Shown in pieces: positions 16,481 through 26,551 of a stretch of DNA of 64,000 nt. The notes beneath the pieces are model-generated. The model was not told the DNA's origin. It saw only the letters and a list, made by a program, of their open reading frames with translations, and ran no database searches. Positions within the stretch are counted from its first letter, which is position 1; each line of letters opens with the position of its first letter. This stretch comes from Cytophagales bacterium (lineage in GTDB: Bacteria; Bacteroidota; Bacteroidia; Cytophagales; Spirosomataceae), in contig JAAFJE010000002.1 in the NCBI GenBank assembly GCA_013298025.1, positions 186,001 through 250,000 on the forward strand, written 5' to 3'. The position numbers and the translations under genes are program-made.

Positions 16481-17539
16481 ATGCACACAAATAAACATAC
16501 GATAGAAGATTTTTTAAGCAACCCTTCGTTTGTTAAGTGGGTAAAAGACCCCGATGCCGAAACGGAAAGGCATTGGGAACAATGGCTCAAGCAGCATCCT
16601 GAAAAACAACAAGAAATGATGCTTGCACGCCAGCTTTTGCTCTCGTTGGCTTATAGAAATCAATATACTTTACCTCAAACCGATGTTGATGAAATTTTTG
16701 CCAAAATACAAGAAACACAAGCCTATACAGCCCAACAACCGCAACGCATGGTTGAGAAAGTCATCCCTTTTTTGGGACGTTTTTGGTGGGCAGCCGCTTC
16801 GGTAGCAGTAGTAGGTTTTTTCTTGGGCATGGGCAAGGGTACCCAACGCAACTTATTGACCAAAGTTATTTCGTTAGGCAAAACCGAATACCAAGAAACA
16901 GCCAAAGGCGAACGCCGCAAAGTAGTACTGCCCGATGGCACAATTGTTACGTTACAAGCCCAAAGTTCGTTGGAATTTCCTAGTGCTTTTACAGGTAATA
17001 TCAGAGAAGTAAAACTGGAAGGAGAAGCTTTTTTTGAGGTAGTAAAAAACCCAAATAAGCCTTTTGTCGTAAAATCTAAACACCTCGAAACAAAAGTATT
17101 AGGCACGTCTTTCGACGTAATAGACCGAGCCAATCAAGCACAAGGAAAGGTAGCAGTAGTAACGGGCAAGGTACAAATGAGTGTTCCTAAGCAAGGAATC
17201 AAGCAAATGTTAACCCCCAATTTGATGGGCGTATGGCAAGCAAAGCAACAAGCCATTGAGGCACAGCCATTTGACCCTAAAGAAATGATTAGTTGGAAAA
17301 GTAATATTTTATATTTTTCAAAAACACCGCTCAAAGCAGTATTCGAGCAACTTGAAATGTGGTATGGTGTTAGCATAGAAATTGCCCCCAACACCGCATT
17401 GAAAGGCCGATACAGCGGCGAGTTTTATGACGAAACTCTAGAAAATGTACTTACTGGCATTGCTTTTACTTCGGGCTTTAGCTATGAAATAGACGGCGAC
17501 CACGTGCGTATTATAAACTCAAGCAACACACAACCCTAA
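16481..17539 (+). CDS. FecR-family anti-sigma factor
   Basis: This inner-membrane regulator has 352 residues. A cytoplasmic N-terminus (about 1-95) would bind the ECF sigma factor. A single membrane segment (WWAAASVAVVGFFLGM, about residues 105-120) is followed by a periplasmic FecR domain (KGERRKVVLPDGTIVTLQAQSSLEF, then REVKLEGEAFFEVVKNPNKPFVV and LGTSFDVI). The C-terminal DUF4974-like part (TPLKAVFEQLEMWYGVSIEI, about 285-345) probably contacts the STN domain of SusC. It is divergent from the sigma gene rather than in the more common same-strand order, and is directly upstream of susC. Confidence 0.93.
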   Translation: MHTNKHTIEDFLSNPSFVKWVKDPDAETERHWEQWLKQHPEKQQEMMLARQLLLSLAYRNQYTLPQTDVDEIFAKIQETQAYTAQQPQRMVEKVIPFLGRFWWAAASVAVVGFFLGMGKGTQRNLLTKVISLGKTEYQETAKGERRKVVLPDGTIVTLQAQSSLEFPSAFTGNIREVKLEGEAFFEVVKNPNKPFVVKSKHLETKVLGTSFDVIDRANQAQGKVAVVTGKVQMSVPKQGIKQMLTPNLMGVWQAKQQAIEAQPFDPKEMISWKSNILYFSKTPLKAVFEQLEMWYGVSIEIAPNTALKGRYSGEFYDETLENVLTGIAFTSGFSYEIDGDHVRIINSSNTQP

Positions 17540-17693
17540 ATATATTTTTAACAAAAATCTACACAAAAACAACAGCAAAATTACTATTGACCCATACTTT
17601 AAAACCTAAAAATCAACACTTTATATTTTAAATTCACAATTCAGTACCATACTTAACTATGTATTCCTCGAAAACAAACAGCAGTTAAAAAGC

Positions 17694-17779
17694 AAGAGCC
17701 GACAGGAAGTCAGCTCTTTGCACTAGAGTCCAGAACTATCGATGTGGATTGGCGTCTGAGCGATAGCGTTGGACTCTGG
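17694..17779 (+). ncRNA. Structured leader or small RNA upstream of susC
   Basis: Two consecutive hairpins can be drawn. The first pairs AAGAGC-C-GAC (17694-17703) with GTC-A-GCTCTT (17709-17718). The second is a compound stem: AGAGTCCA (17725-17732) with TGGACTCT (17770-17777), and inside it CTATCG (17736-17741) with CGATAG (17761-17766). They lie in an otherwise AT-rich 285-bp gap and end about 45 bp before the susC start. The sequence is richer in G and C than its surroundings. A cis-acting leader or a small RNA is inferred; no known family is recognised. Confidence 0.45.
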
Positions 17780-17824
17780 GGAAATCTTGTATTGTCCAAA
17801 TAATTCAAAATCCCAACCAAATAT

Positions 17825-20800
17825 ATGAAAAACCTTCGACTCAAGTCGCTATTTAAGGCAAAAAAACGATTTATTACTATGTTGATGCTCCTCATGAGTA
17901 TTTTACAAATCAATATACTAGGCATCTTTTCGGCACAAGCCAAAAGTGTAGAAGATACACGTCTAACGCTCAGTGTAGAAAAAGTGACCTTAGTAGAAGT
18001 TTTCAAGGAAATTGAAAAGAAAACCAATTATCGTTTTTCTTACAACGATGCGTATTTGAATGAAAATGTACGTGTTACAGTAAAAATCCACGACAAAAAA
18101 TTAGGCGATGTACTCGGCTATTTGTCGAAAGAAGTAAACCTTCAATTCAAGCAAGTAAGAGGCAATATCCACGTGCTGAACACAAACCCGGCTACTGCCA
18201 GAAGCATGACCACCCCAAAAGAAATCCTGATAAGCGAAGTGGTGGCTTCTGGAGCAGTCTTGCACATTTCTGGGAAAATTGTAAGCCGTGAAGACAACCT
18301 TCCCATTGCTGGGGCAACCATCCACATCAAAGGCACCAACAAAGGTACGGTAGCCGATGCAGCAGGAAATTTTAAAATAGACGTTGACGACAACAACGCC
18401 GTATTGGAAATTTCTTCTATCGGTTTTATCAAACAAGAAATCAGAGTAGCAGGCAAAACTACGCTCTTGATAGAACTTACACCCGATGTTGCCAAACTTG
18501 ATGAGGTTGTAGTAGTGGGTTATGGTACACAAAAAGTAAAAGATTTGACAGGTTCAGTTGGGGTTGTTAAAGTAGAAGATGCCAAAAAAACAGCCACGTA
18601 TGACGTAGCCAAAATGCTACAAGGACAAGTAGCTGGCGTGACAGTACATGGTTCTGGAGAGCCTGGAGGCTTTGTGAGCATCAAGATTCGTGGGATTTCA
18701 TCATTCAACAACAACAGTCCTTTGTTTGTCATTGACGGTGTGCCAGTAGATGCCCCTTTCGATTTTTCACCAAACGATATTGAAAGTGTACAAGTATTGA
18801 AAGATGCCTCGGCTGGTGCTATTTATGGTTCGAGAGCAGCGACAGGGGTTGTAATTATCACTACTAAAAAAGGCAAAGCAGGCCCATTGAAAGTGGATTA
18901 TACAGGCTATGCTGGGGTACAGGATATTGCTAGAAGAATACCCGTAACCAACCGTGTAGGCTATCAAAAAATTACCAGTGCTGCCGAATTGAATGCAGGT
19001 ATGGCTGTCGCTCCCGGCAACGACCCCAATAGTCCGCAATACATCAGCAATGTGGATACAGATTGGCAAAAAGAAGGGTTCAAAACAGGACGAATCACCG
19101 ACCACAGTTTGAGTCTTTCGGGCGGTAGCGAAGCCATCAGAGGAAGCGTATCTTTTGGTTATTTCGACCAAAGCAGTACTTATACAGGGCCACAAAACTA
19201 TACACGTTATACTTTGAATGGCAACTTGAGTGGCAAAAAAGGCATTTTCTCGTTCGGAGCGAAATTTGCCTACACACAATCGCACAAAGTAAACAATGCC
19301 AATACAAGAGAACACGCCGTATTTGGTGGTAGCGTAACAAGTTTATTGACAGCTATTCCTACCATGCCCGTATATGACCCCAACCGCCTTGGTGGCTATG
19401 GAGGTAGCGACAACAATACCCAACGAGCGATTACGCTTAACGTAGTAGGGATGAACGCCTTGTTGAAAAGTACAAGCGACCGTAACCGTATTCTTGGCAA
19501 TGCTTGGGCTGAACTTGAATTTGTAAAAAACTTAAAATACCGCCTAAGCGTAAGTTATGACCGTACCGACTGGGAAGATTTCTTCTTTGAACCCAAATAT
19601 GACCTTGGTTTCTACTATCTTACTCCACAAGCATTTTTATCAAGAACACGTGGCGGTGCCAATACTTTCCTTGTTGAAAACACCTTGTCTTATGTAAAAG
19701 AATTTGGTAAGCATAAAGTGGATGCCTTGATTGGAGCAACACACCAAAAAGACCAATGGGCTTCGATGACAGGAACTGTATTGGGTCTTACAGAACCCTA
19801 TTTTTATACATTAAGTGCTGGTATTGAAGCAACTGGAGGTAGAGGAGTAAACGAATACCAATGGAATGCCGCTTTGCAATCATTCTTAGGTCGTTTGAAT
19901 TATAATTACGATGATAAATTTTTGTTGACTTACAACTTCCGTCGTGATGGTTCTTCAAGATTTAGTCCTGCCAACCGCTATGGTAACTTTATGTCGCTTG
20001 CTGGTGCAGTAAACGTACATAACTTGATTAAACTTCCTGAATTTATCAACTCTTTGAAAGTAAGAGGTGGTTACGGAGAGCTAGGAAACCAATCTATCGG
20101 CCAGTATTTGTATGATACTTATATCAACACCAATGCCAACTACGTATTCAATAATGTTTTGGCTACTGGTGCAACTCGTACACAAGTCGTGGACCCTTCT
20201 ATCAAATGGGAAGCCAAGAAAACAACCAATGTTGCCTTAGACTTTGGTTTCTTGAACGACAGGGTTTCATTGACGGCTGAATATTTCGATAACCGTGCGT
20301 ATGATATGCTTGTAGGTATTCCGATTCCTGCTTCTGTAGGTTCTACCAATGCAACGGTTGTTACCAATATTGGTTCTGTAAGTAACTCAGGGATTGAATT
20401 TACGGCTACTTATCGTCAAAAAACAGGCGATTTTAAATATGAAATTTCTGCCAATGCACACACATTAAAAAATAAAGTATTGGCACTCGGTGGCAACAAC
20501 GAGCCAATTTATGGTGCAGCCAGTAAAACGGAAGTAGGTCATTCGGTAGGTGAAATTTATGGTTATGTAACAGAAGGTATCTTCCAAAACCTTGACGATG
20601 TAAAAAATCATGCCACACAATTGAATGCTGCCCCTGGCGATATTAAGTTTAAAGACCTCAACGGCGATGGTAAAATCACAGCCGACGGCGACCGCACTTA
20701 CTTAGGTTCTGCCATTCCAAATTTCTATTATGGTGTAAACTTCGGTGCCTCGTATAAAAACTTTGACCTCTCTTTCTTCATCCAAGGACAAATGGGTAGC

Positions 20801-21211
20801 AAAGTGTATAATGGTGTGTATCGTGACTTGATGGGCGAGCAATACAGCAACCACCACGTAGATGCCTTAAATTACTGGACTCCAACCAATACCAATACCA
20901 ATGTACCACGTCCTGTAATTGGTGACCCCAACTCAAACACACGTGATTCTGATAGATTTATCGAAAGCGGGAACTATTTACGTATGCAAAATGCCCAAAT
21001 TGGCTACAATGTACCTAGTAGTATTTTGAGCAAATGGAAAGGTATCAGTAAAGTGAGAATTTATGCTTCTGGTCAAAATGTATTCTTACTTTCTGGCTAC
21101 CGTGGCTACGACCCCGATTTTGCTAGTGATGGTTTGTTGAGCAGAGGCTATGACTATGGCTCGTATCCAAACCCTCGCACGGTATTGCTTGGTTTACAAG
21201 TAAGTTTCTAA
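17825..21211 (+). CDS. susC: SusC-family TonB-dependent outer-membrane transporter with STN domain
   Basis: This 1128-residue outer-membrane importer would take up arabino-oligosaccharides with SusD as its lid. After a signal sequence (to about residue 40) comes an STN domain (TRLTLSVEKVTLVEVFKEIE onward, about 45-115), which signals to FecR. Then follow a carboxypeptidase-regulatory-like domain (SGKIVSREDNLPIAGATIHI, about 149-220), the plug (LDEVVVVGYGTQ from about 227, IKIRGISSFNNNSPLFVIDG) and the beta-barrel. The barrel ends in the aromatic strand RTVLLGLQVSF. The long positively charged N-terminus (KNLRLKSLFKAKKR) is unusual but common in this group. Substrate comes from context: all following genes concern arabinan. 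Confidence 0.95.
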   Translation: MKNLRLKSLFKAKKRFITMLMLLMSILQINILGIFSAQAKSVEDTRLTLSVEKVTLVEVFKEIEKKTNYRFSYNDAYLNENVRVTVKIHDKKLGDVLGYLSKEVNLQFKQVRGNIHVLNTNPATARSMTTPKEILISEVVASGAVLHISGKIVSREDNLPIAGATIHIKGTNKGTVADAAGNFKIDVDDNNAVLEISSIGFIKQEIRVAGKTTLLIELTPDVAKLDEVVVVGYGTQKVKDLTGSVGVVKVEDAKKTATYDVAKMLQGQVAGVTVHGSGEPGGFVSIKIRGISSFNNNSPLFVIDGVPVDAPFDFSPNDIESVQVLKDASAGAIYGSRAATGVVIITTKKGKAGPLKVDYTGYAGVQDIARRIPVTNRVGYQKITSAAELNAGMAVAPGNDPNSPQYISNVDTDWQKEGFKTGRITDHSLSLSGGSEAIRGSVSFGYFDQSSTYTGPQNYTRYTLNGNLSGKKGIFSFGAKFAYTQSHKVNNANTREHAVFGGSVTSLLTAIPTMPVYDPNRLGGYGGSDNNTQRAITLNVVGMNALLKSTSDRNRILGNAWAELEFVKNLKYRLSVSYDRTDWEDFFFEPKYDLGFYYLTPQAFLSRTRGGANTFLVENTLSYVKEFGKHKVDALIGATHQKDQWASMTGTVLGLTEPYFYTLSAGIEATGGRGVNEYQWNAALQSFLGRLNYNYDDKFLLTYNFRRDGSSRFSPANRYGNFMSLAGAVNVHNLIKLPEFINSLKVRGGYGELGNQSIGQYLYDTYINTNANYVFNNVLATGATRTQVVDPSIKWEAKKTTNVALDFGFLNDRVSLTAEYFDNRAYDMLVGIPIPASVGSTNATVVTNIGSVSNSGIEFTATYRQKTGDFKYEISANAHTLKNKVLALGGNNEPIYGAASKTEVGHSVGEIYGYVTEGIFQNLDDVKNHATQLNAAPGDIKFKDLNGDGKITADGDRTYLGSAIPNFYYGVNFGASYKNFDLSFFIQGQMGSKVYNGVYRDLMGEQYSNHHVDALNYWTPTNTNTNVPRPVIGDPNSNTRDSDRFIESGNYLRMQNAQIGYNVPSSILSKWKGISKVRIYASGQNVFLLSGYRGYDPDFASDGLLSRGYDYGSYPNPRTVLLGLQVSF

Positions 21212-21233
21212 GCATAAACCAACCCAATCATGC

Positions 21234-21275
21234 GTAAAATTGAGCTTTAGCATAAGGACTAAAGTTCAATTTTAC
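21234..21275 (+). promoter_or_regulatory. Intercistronic hairpin between susC and susD
   Basis: GTAAAATTGAGCTTTAG and CTAAAGTTCAATTTTAC form a 17-bp stem (one G-U pair) with an 8-nt loop. It sits in the 106-bp gap between susC and susD. It may protect or process the transcript and so set the SusC:SusD ratio. It also argues against a susD start at 21240, which would lie within the stem. Confidence 0.6.
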
Positions 21276-21317
21276 CCCAAAACGTACTTACAGTTTTCAA
21301 TTCTAATGACATTAGTA

Positions 21318-22871
21318 ATGAACAAAAGATATATTTTAGCTATTGCGGCTGCATTCTTGGTGACAACCTCATGCGACAAAGACTTGACCCAAAGCAACCC
21401 CAACCAACAAACGTCTGCTACTTTTTGGCAAAGTCAAGACGATGCCATTAAAGGCATCAATGCAGCCTATCAAACGCTTATCATTGATGGCGGTTATATG
21501 CGTAGCACACCCTTGTTACTCGATACCCGTGGCGACGATATCAAAAGTAATAGCCCTTGGGACCAAATGTATAACTCAGGAAAGTTTGCCTTGAATACAG
21601 GAAACGATGCTATTTATGGCTGGGCATTCGGAGCGTACTACGAAGGTATTTCTAAAGCTAATCAAGTGATTGATTATGTGCCTAAAATTAGCATGAGTAA
21701 TGATGTAAAAAATAGGGTGTTGGGACAAGCCTACTTCTTGAGAGGGCTATATTTCTTTCACCTTGTCAACCTCTTTGGCAATGTGGCTCTCCCAACACAC
21801 TCGGTGCAATCTACAGCCGACTTTTATATTAAGCAATCAACCGAAGCAGAAGGCTGGGCTCAGGTAGTTGATGATTTCAAAAAAGCGGCTGAGTTATTGC
21901 CAGTTACTTACGACAACGTAACTGGTCCAGACAAAGGACAAACAGGCCGTGCTACCAAAGGAGCAGCCTTGGGATATTTAGGAAAAACGTATTTGTTTAC
22001 TAAAAAATATGCAGAAGCAGCTACGCAATTTAAGGCTGTGATTGACTTGGGCATATACGACTTGGTGAGCAATTACAGAGATAACTTTATTGAAGCAACC
22101 GAAAACAACAAAGAATCACTCTTTGAGGTACAGTTTTCGAGAGATGCAGGAGGCAAAGATATGAACTGGGGCGGCGAACCTGCACCAGGCTGGGGCACAG
22201 TTTCAGGTCGTGCTATTACTTATGCACCAAGAGGTTTTGGCTGGACAGACATCCAACCTACACGCTCGGTTTATAATGAATTTTTGGTAGAAAAAACCCA
22301 AGCAGGTACAACAGACCCCCGTTTAGATGCAACGATATTTTATAACAAACCGGGAGGCATGAAAATTTACGGAAAAGACTTTGCCACAATTTACACCAAC
22401 GTAAACGATTTGAACGACTTGTTTTGCCGTAAGTACCAAAACGACGATACCAAAGCAGATGAATACGACTGGCGTTCGGGTATCAACGAAAGATTGTTGC
22501 GTTATGCTGATATTTTGTTGATGTATGCCGAATGTTTGAACGAAACAGGACAAACCGCCCAAGCGTATCAATACATCCAAAAAGTACGTTCACGGGTAAA
22601 TCTTCCTAATTTGGCTACAACCAAACCAAACATGACGGCAGCACAAATGCGTGAGCAAATTGCCCATGAGCGTTTATTGGAGTTTTGCCTAGAAGGACAC
22701 CGTTTCGACGATATTCGCCGTTGGGGTTGGTTGCAAGATGCTACCAAATTAGCAGAGTTGAAACAACGTGACCCAGAGTTTAATACTTACCAAACTGGTC
22801 GTGAGTTTTATCCAATTCCACAAAGAGAAATTAACACCAATCCAGGGTTTAAGCAAAATACTGGTTATTAA
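21318..22871 (+). CDS. susD: SusD/RagB-family surface glycan-binding lipoprotein
   Basis: This outer-membrane lipoprotein of 517 residues caps the SusC channel. The start at 21318 gives a clean lipoprotein signal (MNKRYILAIAAAFLVTTSC, cysteine at residue 19). SusD features are TSATFWQSQDDAIKGINAAYQTL near the N-terminus, the TPR-like helices RVLGQAYFLRGLYFFHLVNLFG and KGAALGYLGKTYLFTKKYAEAATQFKAVID. The C-terminal signature is INERLLRYADILLMYAECLNE, with ERLLEFCLEGHRFDDIRRWG and FYPIPQREI. It is in the same transcript as susC. A 10-bp inverted repeat (22899-22930) follows it. Confidence 0.95.
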   Translation: MNKRYILAIAAAFLVTTSCDKDLTQSNPNQQTSATFWQSQDDAIKGINAAYQTLIIDGGYMRSTPLLLDTRGDDIKSNSPWDQMYNSGKFALNTGNDAIYGWAFGAYYEGISKANQVIDYVPKISMSNDVKNRVLGQAYFLRGLYFFHLVNLFGNVALPTHSVQSTADFYIKQSTEAEGWAQVVDDFKKAAELLPVTYDNVTGPDKGQTGRATKGAALGYLGKTYLFTKKYAEAATQFKAVIDLGIYDLVSNYRDNFIEATENNKESLFEVQFSRDAGGKDMNWGGEPAPGWGTVSGRAITYAPRGFGWTDIQPTRSVYNEFLVEKTQAGTTDPRLDATIFYNKPGGMKIYGKDFATIYTNVNDLNDLFCRKYQNDDTKADEYDWRSGINERLLRYADILLMYAECLNETGQTAQAYQYIQKVRSRVNLPNLATTKPNMTAAQMREQIAHERLLEFCLEGHRFDDIRRWGWLQDATKLAELKQRDPEFNTYQTGREFYPIPQREINTNPGFKQNTGY

Positions 22872-22981
22872 TTAACGCTCCTAATGTAAAGCCTCTATCA
22901 TTGAATGGTGCAATCTTGTGCCATTCAATGGTATTCAATTGAATCTCTCACTTCATTATTCAAACTATTTTTTTGAGTAAC

Positions 22982-25900
22982 ATGTACAATTGCAATACTT
23001 CTTCAAAGCTGATACTTATTTTACTTCTAGGGATAATCGCTTGCCTGTGGCAGGCTTGTGCTACCGATGAACAAAAAAACGATTGGCAGTTTGAAAGCAT
23101 TGCGAGCAGTCATTCTCAAATTACTTTCCAAAATCGTATCGAAGAAAGCGATAGCGTCAATTTTTATACCAACGAATATATGTACATCGGCTCGGGGGTA
23201 GGCATCGGCGATTTTAATAACGATGGACTTCAAGACATCTTTTTTGCGGGCAGTCAGTCGCCTTGCCGTTTGTATATCAACTTAGGCGATTTTCGATTCG
23301 ACGACATCACCCAAGAGGCGGGCTTTCCTCCTACCTCGTGGTGTACAGGCGTGAGCGTAATCGACATCAATGCCGACGGGCTACAAGATATTTATGTATG
23401 TGTTTCGCACCACAGCGACCCCTTGAAACGTAAAAATCTCCTTTTTGTCAACCAAGGCAATTTACGCTTCAAAGAACAAGCCGAAGCGTATGGCTTGGCT
23501 GATACTGGATTTTCGACGCAAGCGACATTTTTGGACTACGACCACGATGGCGACCTCGATATGTATTTGCTCAACCATCAATTGTTTAACCCGCAACCCA
23601 ATAAATTGATTCCGCCCGATTCTTCGGGAAATGCCCCTGCGGCTGATAAACTGTATCGAAATGAAGGGCTTGTCCACAATCACCCTTTTTTCAAAGATGT
23701 GTCTAAAGAAGCGGGCATTCTCGAAGATGGCTACGGGCTTGGCGTAGTCGTGACCGATGTCAACAAAGACACCTATCCCGATATTTACGTAGCAAACGAC
23801 TATTTGAGCAACGATAAACTGTGGCTTAACCAACAAAATGGTACATTCAAAAACGTTGCCGATTTGGCCACTCGCCACCAAAGCTACAATAGTATGGGGG
23901 TTGATGCAGGCGATTTAAACAACGATTTGCTACCCGACTTGATGGTGTTAGATATGCTTCCAGCAGTAAACAAAAGAAAAAAAATGATGGCACTGGGTTT
24001 CAGTCCAGAAAAATATGACTTGCAAAGAAGACTGGGCTATCAACCCGAATTTTCCAGAAATATGCTACAACTACACCAAGGTATTGAAAAAATCGGGGTA
24101 CAGCCCATTCCGATTTATAGCGAAATTGGCAACTACGCTGGCGTTGCTGAAACCGATTGGAGTTGGAGCGTACTCATGGCCGATTTCGACAACGATACTT
24201 ACAAAGATTTACATATTACCAACGGTTTGGCAAAAGATTTGACCAACAACGACTTCCTTTTCTTTACCCAAGAAGCCCAACAAAGTAATTACGCTTTTGG
24301 GGGCGGTAGTAATAGCCTCAACCGCTTCGATGCTTCGGCTATCAAAGCTCTACGAGAAAAACTAGATAGCTATGGAGTCGTTAGTCTAAATAATGTATGT
24401 TACCGAAATCAAGGAAATATGCAATTTGAAGACATTTCTACCTCAGTTGGTATAACAGAAAAAAGTATTTCACATGGGGCGGCATACGCCGATTTTGACA
24501 ACGATGGCGACCTCGATTTAGTAGTAAACAATGTAAATCAAGAAGCTTTCTTACTAAAAAATACTCTTCGTCAACATATCAGCGATAGTACTCACCACTT
24601 TTTGACACTTCAACTCAAAGGTACAGCTCAAAACCCCAATGCCTTGGGCACACAAGTGTATGTTTATACCCAAGGAAAAGTACAATTAGTAGAACAAAAC
24701 CCTGTACGTGGCTATGCGTCTAGCGTAGATATACGCCTGCACATTGGTCTAGGCAATGCTTCTGTTATCGACTCGTTGTTGATTGTGTGGCCCAACGGCA
24801 CAGTACAGCGGTTAGCTCAATTGCCTTGTAACCAATACCTAACGGTCAATTATCAGCCAAACGCCAAATACCTCGCTCCTACTTTTGCTTCATTTACCAC
24901 ACAAAACCGTAGCGATATTCCAGCTTTTACACACCAAGAAATACCATTTTTTGATTACTATAATCGTCGCTTACAACCACAAAAGTATTCGCAATTAGGC
25001 CCTTGTATCGCTGTTGCCGACGTAAATGCCGATGGCTTAGAAGATTATTTTGTCGGCGGAGCAGCAGGACAAACCAGTAAAATATACTTACAAAAAGCCA
25101 ACGGACAATGGCAAGAACGCTCGCTGAATAGCCGATTTTCGGGCGATAATTTGGCGGCTTCTTTCCTCGATGCCGACCAAGACCACGACCTCGACCTCGT
25201 TGTAGTAGGCGGTAGCACCGAATACGCTCAAGGTACAGCATCGCCTGTGCAGTTTTTTACCAACGACGGACAAGGAAATTTTACGCAAAACATTACTACT
25301 ATGCCCAATGTATCGGTTTGTGCAGCAACACTCGCCACCGCCGATTACGATGGAGATGGAGATACCGATATTTTTGTTGGAGGAAGATTCCATCCCGAAC
25401 AGTTTCCGAGCAATCCGCCGAGTTTTTTATTTATCAATGAAAAAGGTAAATTTATAAACAAAACCGCCTTACTTGCACCACAATTACAAAAAGTAGGCAT
25501 GGTTACGGCAGCCCAATGGCTCGATTTCGACAACGACCAACAGCTCGATTTGGTGCTTTGTGGCGAATGGATGCCTATTCAATTCTTCAAAAATCAAAAC
25601 GGACGTTTGCAGGTCGTCCAACAAGCCAGCGAGCTAAGTACCCAAAATGGTCTTTGGCGTAGCCTCACAAGTGCCGACATCGACCACGATGGCGACCTAG
25701 ATTTGCTTGCAGGGAATATCGGACAAAACCAAAAATACCATATTTCGGCAGAAAAGCCCTTGCATCTTTTTGCCAAAGACATCGACAAAAACGGCTCTAT
25801 CGAACTGCTACCAGCCTATTTTATCCGCAACGAAACAGGCGAATACCAATTATTTCCTGATTTCGACCGCAACCAATTTGCCGAACAAACCCCTACCATC

Positions 25901-26365
25901 AAGAAAAAATACGTATCGCACGAGGAATTTGCCGAATCGTCAATGAATACCATTTTAACACATATAGAAAAGGATAATCTTTTCGATTTAACTTGCCAAT
26001 TTGCAGCAAGCGTCTGGCTCGAAAACCAAGGCAATGGCACATTCAAAACACATCTTTTGCCTTGGCAAGCACAACTTGCTCCCATCAACGCAATCCTGTG
26101 CTATGATTGGCAACAAGATGGTTTTCCCGAAATATTCATCGCAGGCAACGAATACCAAACCGAAATTACCACCGGACGTTACGATGCCCTCTACGGACAA
26201 ATCTTAGCCAATGAGCAAGGCAAACTTAGAGCTTATCCTCTTGGTTATCAGGGCTTCTTCTTTAGAGGCGATACAAAAGCAATGGCGCTGCTCAAACAGC
26301 CCAAGCATACAAGCCTGCTCGTAGGCAACAACAACTTGCCCTTAAAGGCATTTACTTTACCATAA
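22982..26365 (+). CDS. Large FG-GAP/VCBS-repeat and ASPIC/UnbV-domain surface lipoprotein (CRTAC1-like)
   Basis: This protein of 1127 residues has a lipoprotein-like signal (ILILLLGIIACLWQAC, cysteine at about 29). It carries at least a dozen calcium-binding FG-GAP motifs of the form D-x-[DN]-x-D-G-x-x-D, for example DFNNDGLQD, DINADGLQD, DYDHDGDLD, DFDNDGDLD, DVNADGLED, DYDGDGDTD and DIDHDGDLD. They form two propeller-like halves. Between them lies an ASPIC/UnbV domain (ALGTQVYVYTQGKVQLVEQN and HIGLGNASVIDSLLIVWPNG, about 550-640). A TTG start at 22973 is possible, but the ATG at 22982 is preferred. Such proteins often follow susCD in Cytophagales, where SusE/SusF are missing. A role as an extra surface glycan binder is inference. 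Confidence 0.85.
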   Translation: MYNCNTSSKLILILLLGIIACLWQACATDEQKNDWQFESIASSHSQITFQNRIEESDSVNFYTNEYMYIGSGVGIGDFNNDGLQDIFFAGSQSPCRLYINLGDFRFDDITQEAGFPPTSWCTGVSVIDINADGLQDIYVCVSHHSDPLKRKNLLFVNQGNLRFKEQAEAYGLADTGFSTQATFLDYDHDGDLDMYLLNHQLFNPQPNKLIPPDSSGNAPAADKLYRNEGLVHNHPFFKDVSKEAGILEDGYGLGVVVTDVNKDTYPDIYVANDYLSNDKLWLNQQNGTFKNVADLATRHQSYNSMGVDAGDLNNDLLPDLMVLDMLPAVNKRKKMMALGFSPEKYDLQRRLGYQPEFSRNMLQLHQGIEKIGVQPIPIYSEIGNYAGVAETDWSWSVLMADFDNDTYKDLHITNGLAKDLTNNDFLFFTQEAQQSNYAFGGGSNSLNRFDASAIKALREKLDSYGVVSLNNVCYRNQGNMQFEDISTSVGITEKSISHGAAYADFDNDGDLDLVVNNVNQEAFLLKNTLRQHISDSTHHFLTLQLKGTAQNPNALGTQVYVYTQGKVQLVEQNPVRGYASSVDIRLHIGLGNASVIDSLLIVWPNGTVQRLAQLPCNQYLTVNYQPNAKYLAPTFASFTTQNRSDIPAFTHQEIPFFDYYNRRLQPQKYSQLGPCIAVADVNADGLEDYFVGGAAGQTSKIYLQKANGQWQERSLNSRFSGDNLAASFLDADQDHDLDLVVVGGSTEYAQGTASPVQFFTNDGQGNFTQNITTMPNVSVCAATLATADYDGDGDTDIFVGGRFHPEQFPSNPPSFLFINEKGKFINKTALLAPQLQKVGMVTAAQWLDFDNDQQLDLVLCGEWMPIQFFKNQNGRLQVVQQASELSTQNGLWRSLTSADIDHDGDLDLLAGNIGQNQKYHISAEKPLHLFAKDIDKNGSIELLPAYFIRNETGEYQLFPDFDRNQFAEQTPTIKKKYVSHEEFAESSMNTILTHIEKDNLFDLTCQFAASVWLENQGNGTFKTHLLPWQAQLAPINAILCYDWQQDGFPEIFIAGNEYQTEITTGRYDALYGQILANEQGKLRAYPLGYQGFFFRGDTKAMALLKQPKHTSLLVGNNNLPLKAFTLP

Positions 26366-26435
26366 AAATCATTTAAAACAATTTTTTCTTAATTTATTCC
26401 TAAAATTTGCAAAAATTGATTTTTCTTATAAAATT

Positions 26436-26450
26436 GTGTCAAAATAACAC
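26436..26450 (+). promoter_or_regulatory. Candidate AraR operator upstream of the first GH51 gene
   Basis: The palindromic GTGTCAAAATAACAC, preceded by AAATT, is identical over 20 bp to the site in front of araR. It lies about 100 bp before the start codon. Regulator identity is inferred from the adjacent araR gene. Confidence 0.6.
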
Positions 26451-26551
26451 TTTATACAAAACGAGTAAATAACCTTGTTCAATGAGGTTATTTCTGAAAC
26501 TAAGCGGTCATTTTTTCAATCAACGTATTTCGTATTTAATTATCAACTTTT

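Noticed and set aside
18767-19315. 182-codon open frame antisense to susC
   Set aside because: It lies wholly within the well-supported SusC plug and barrel coding sequence and shows only the antisense shadow of it.
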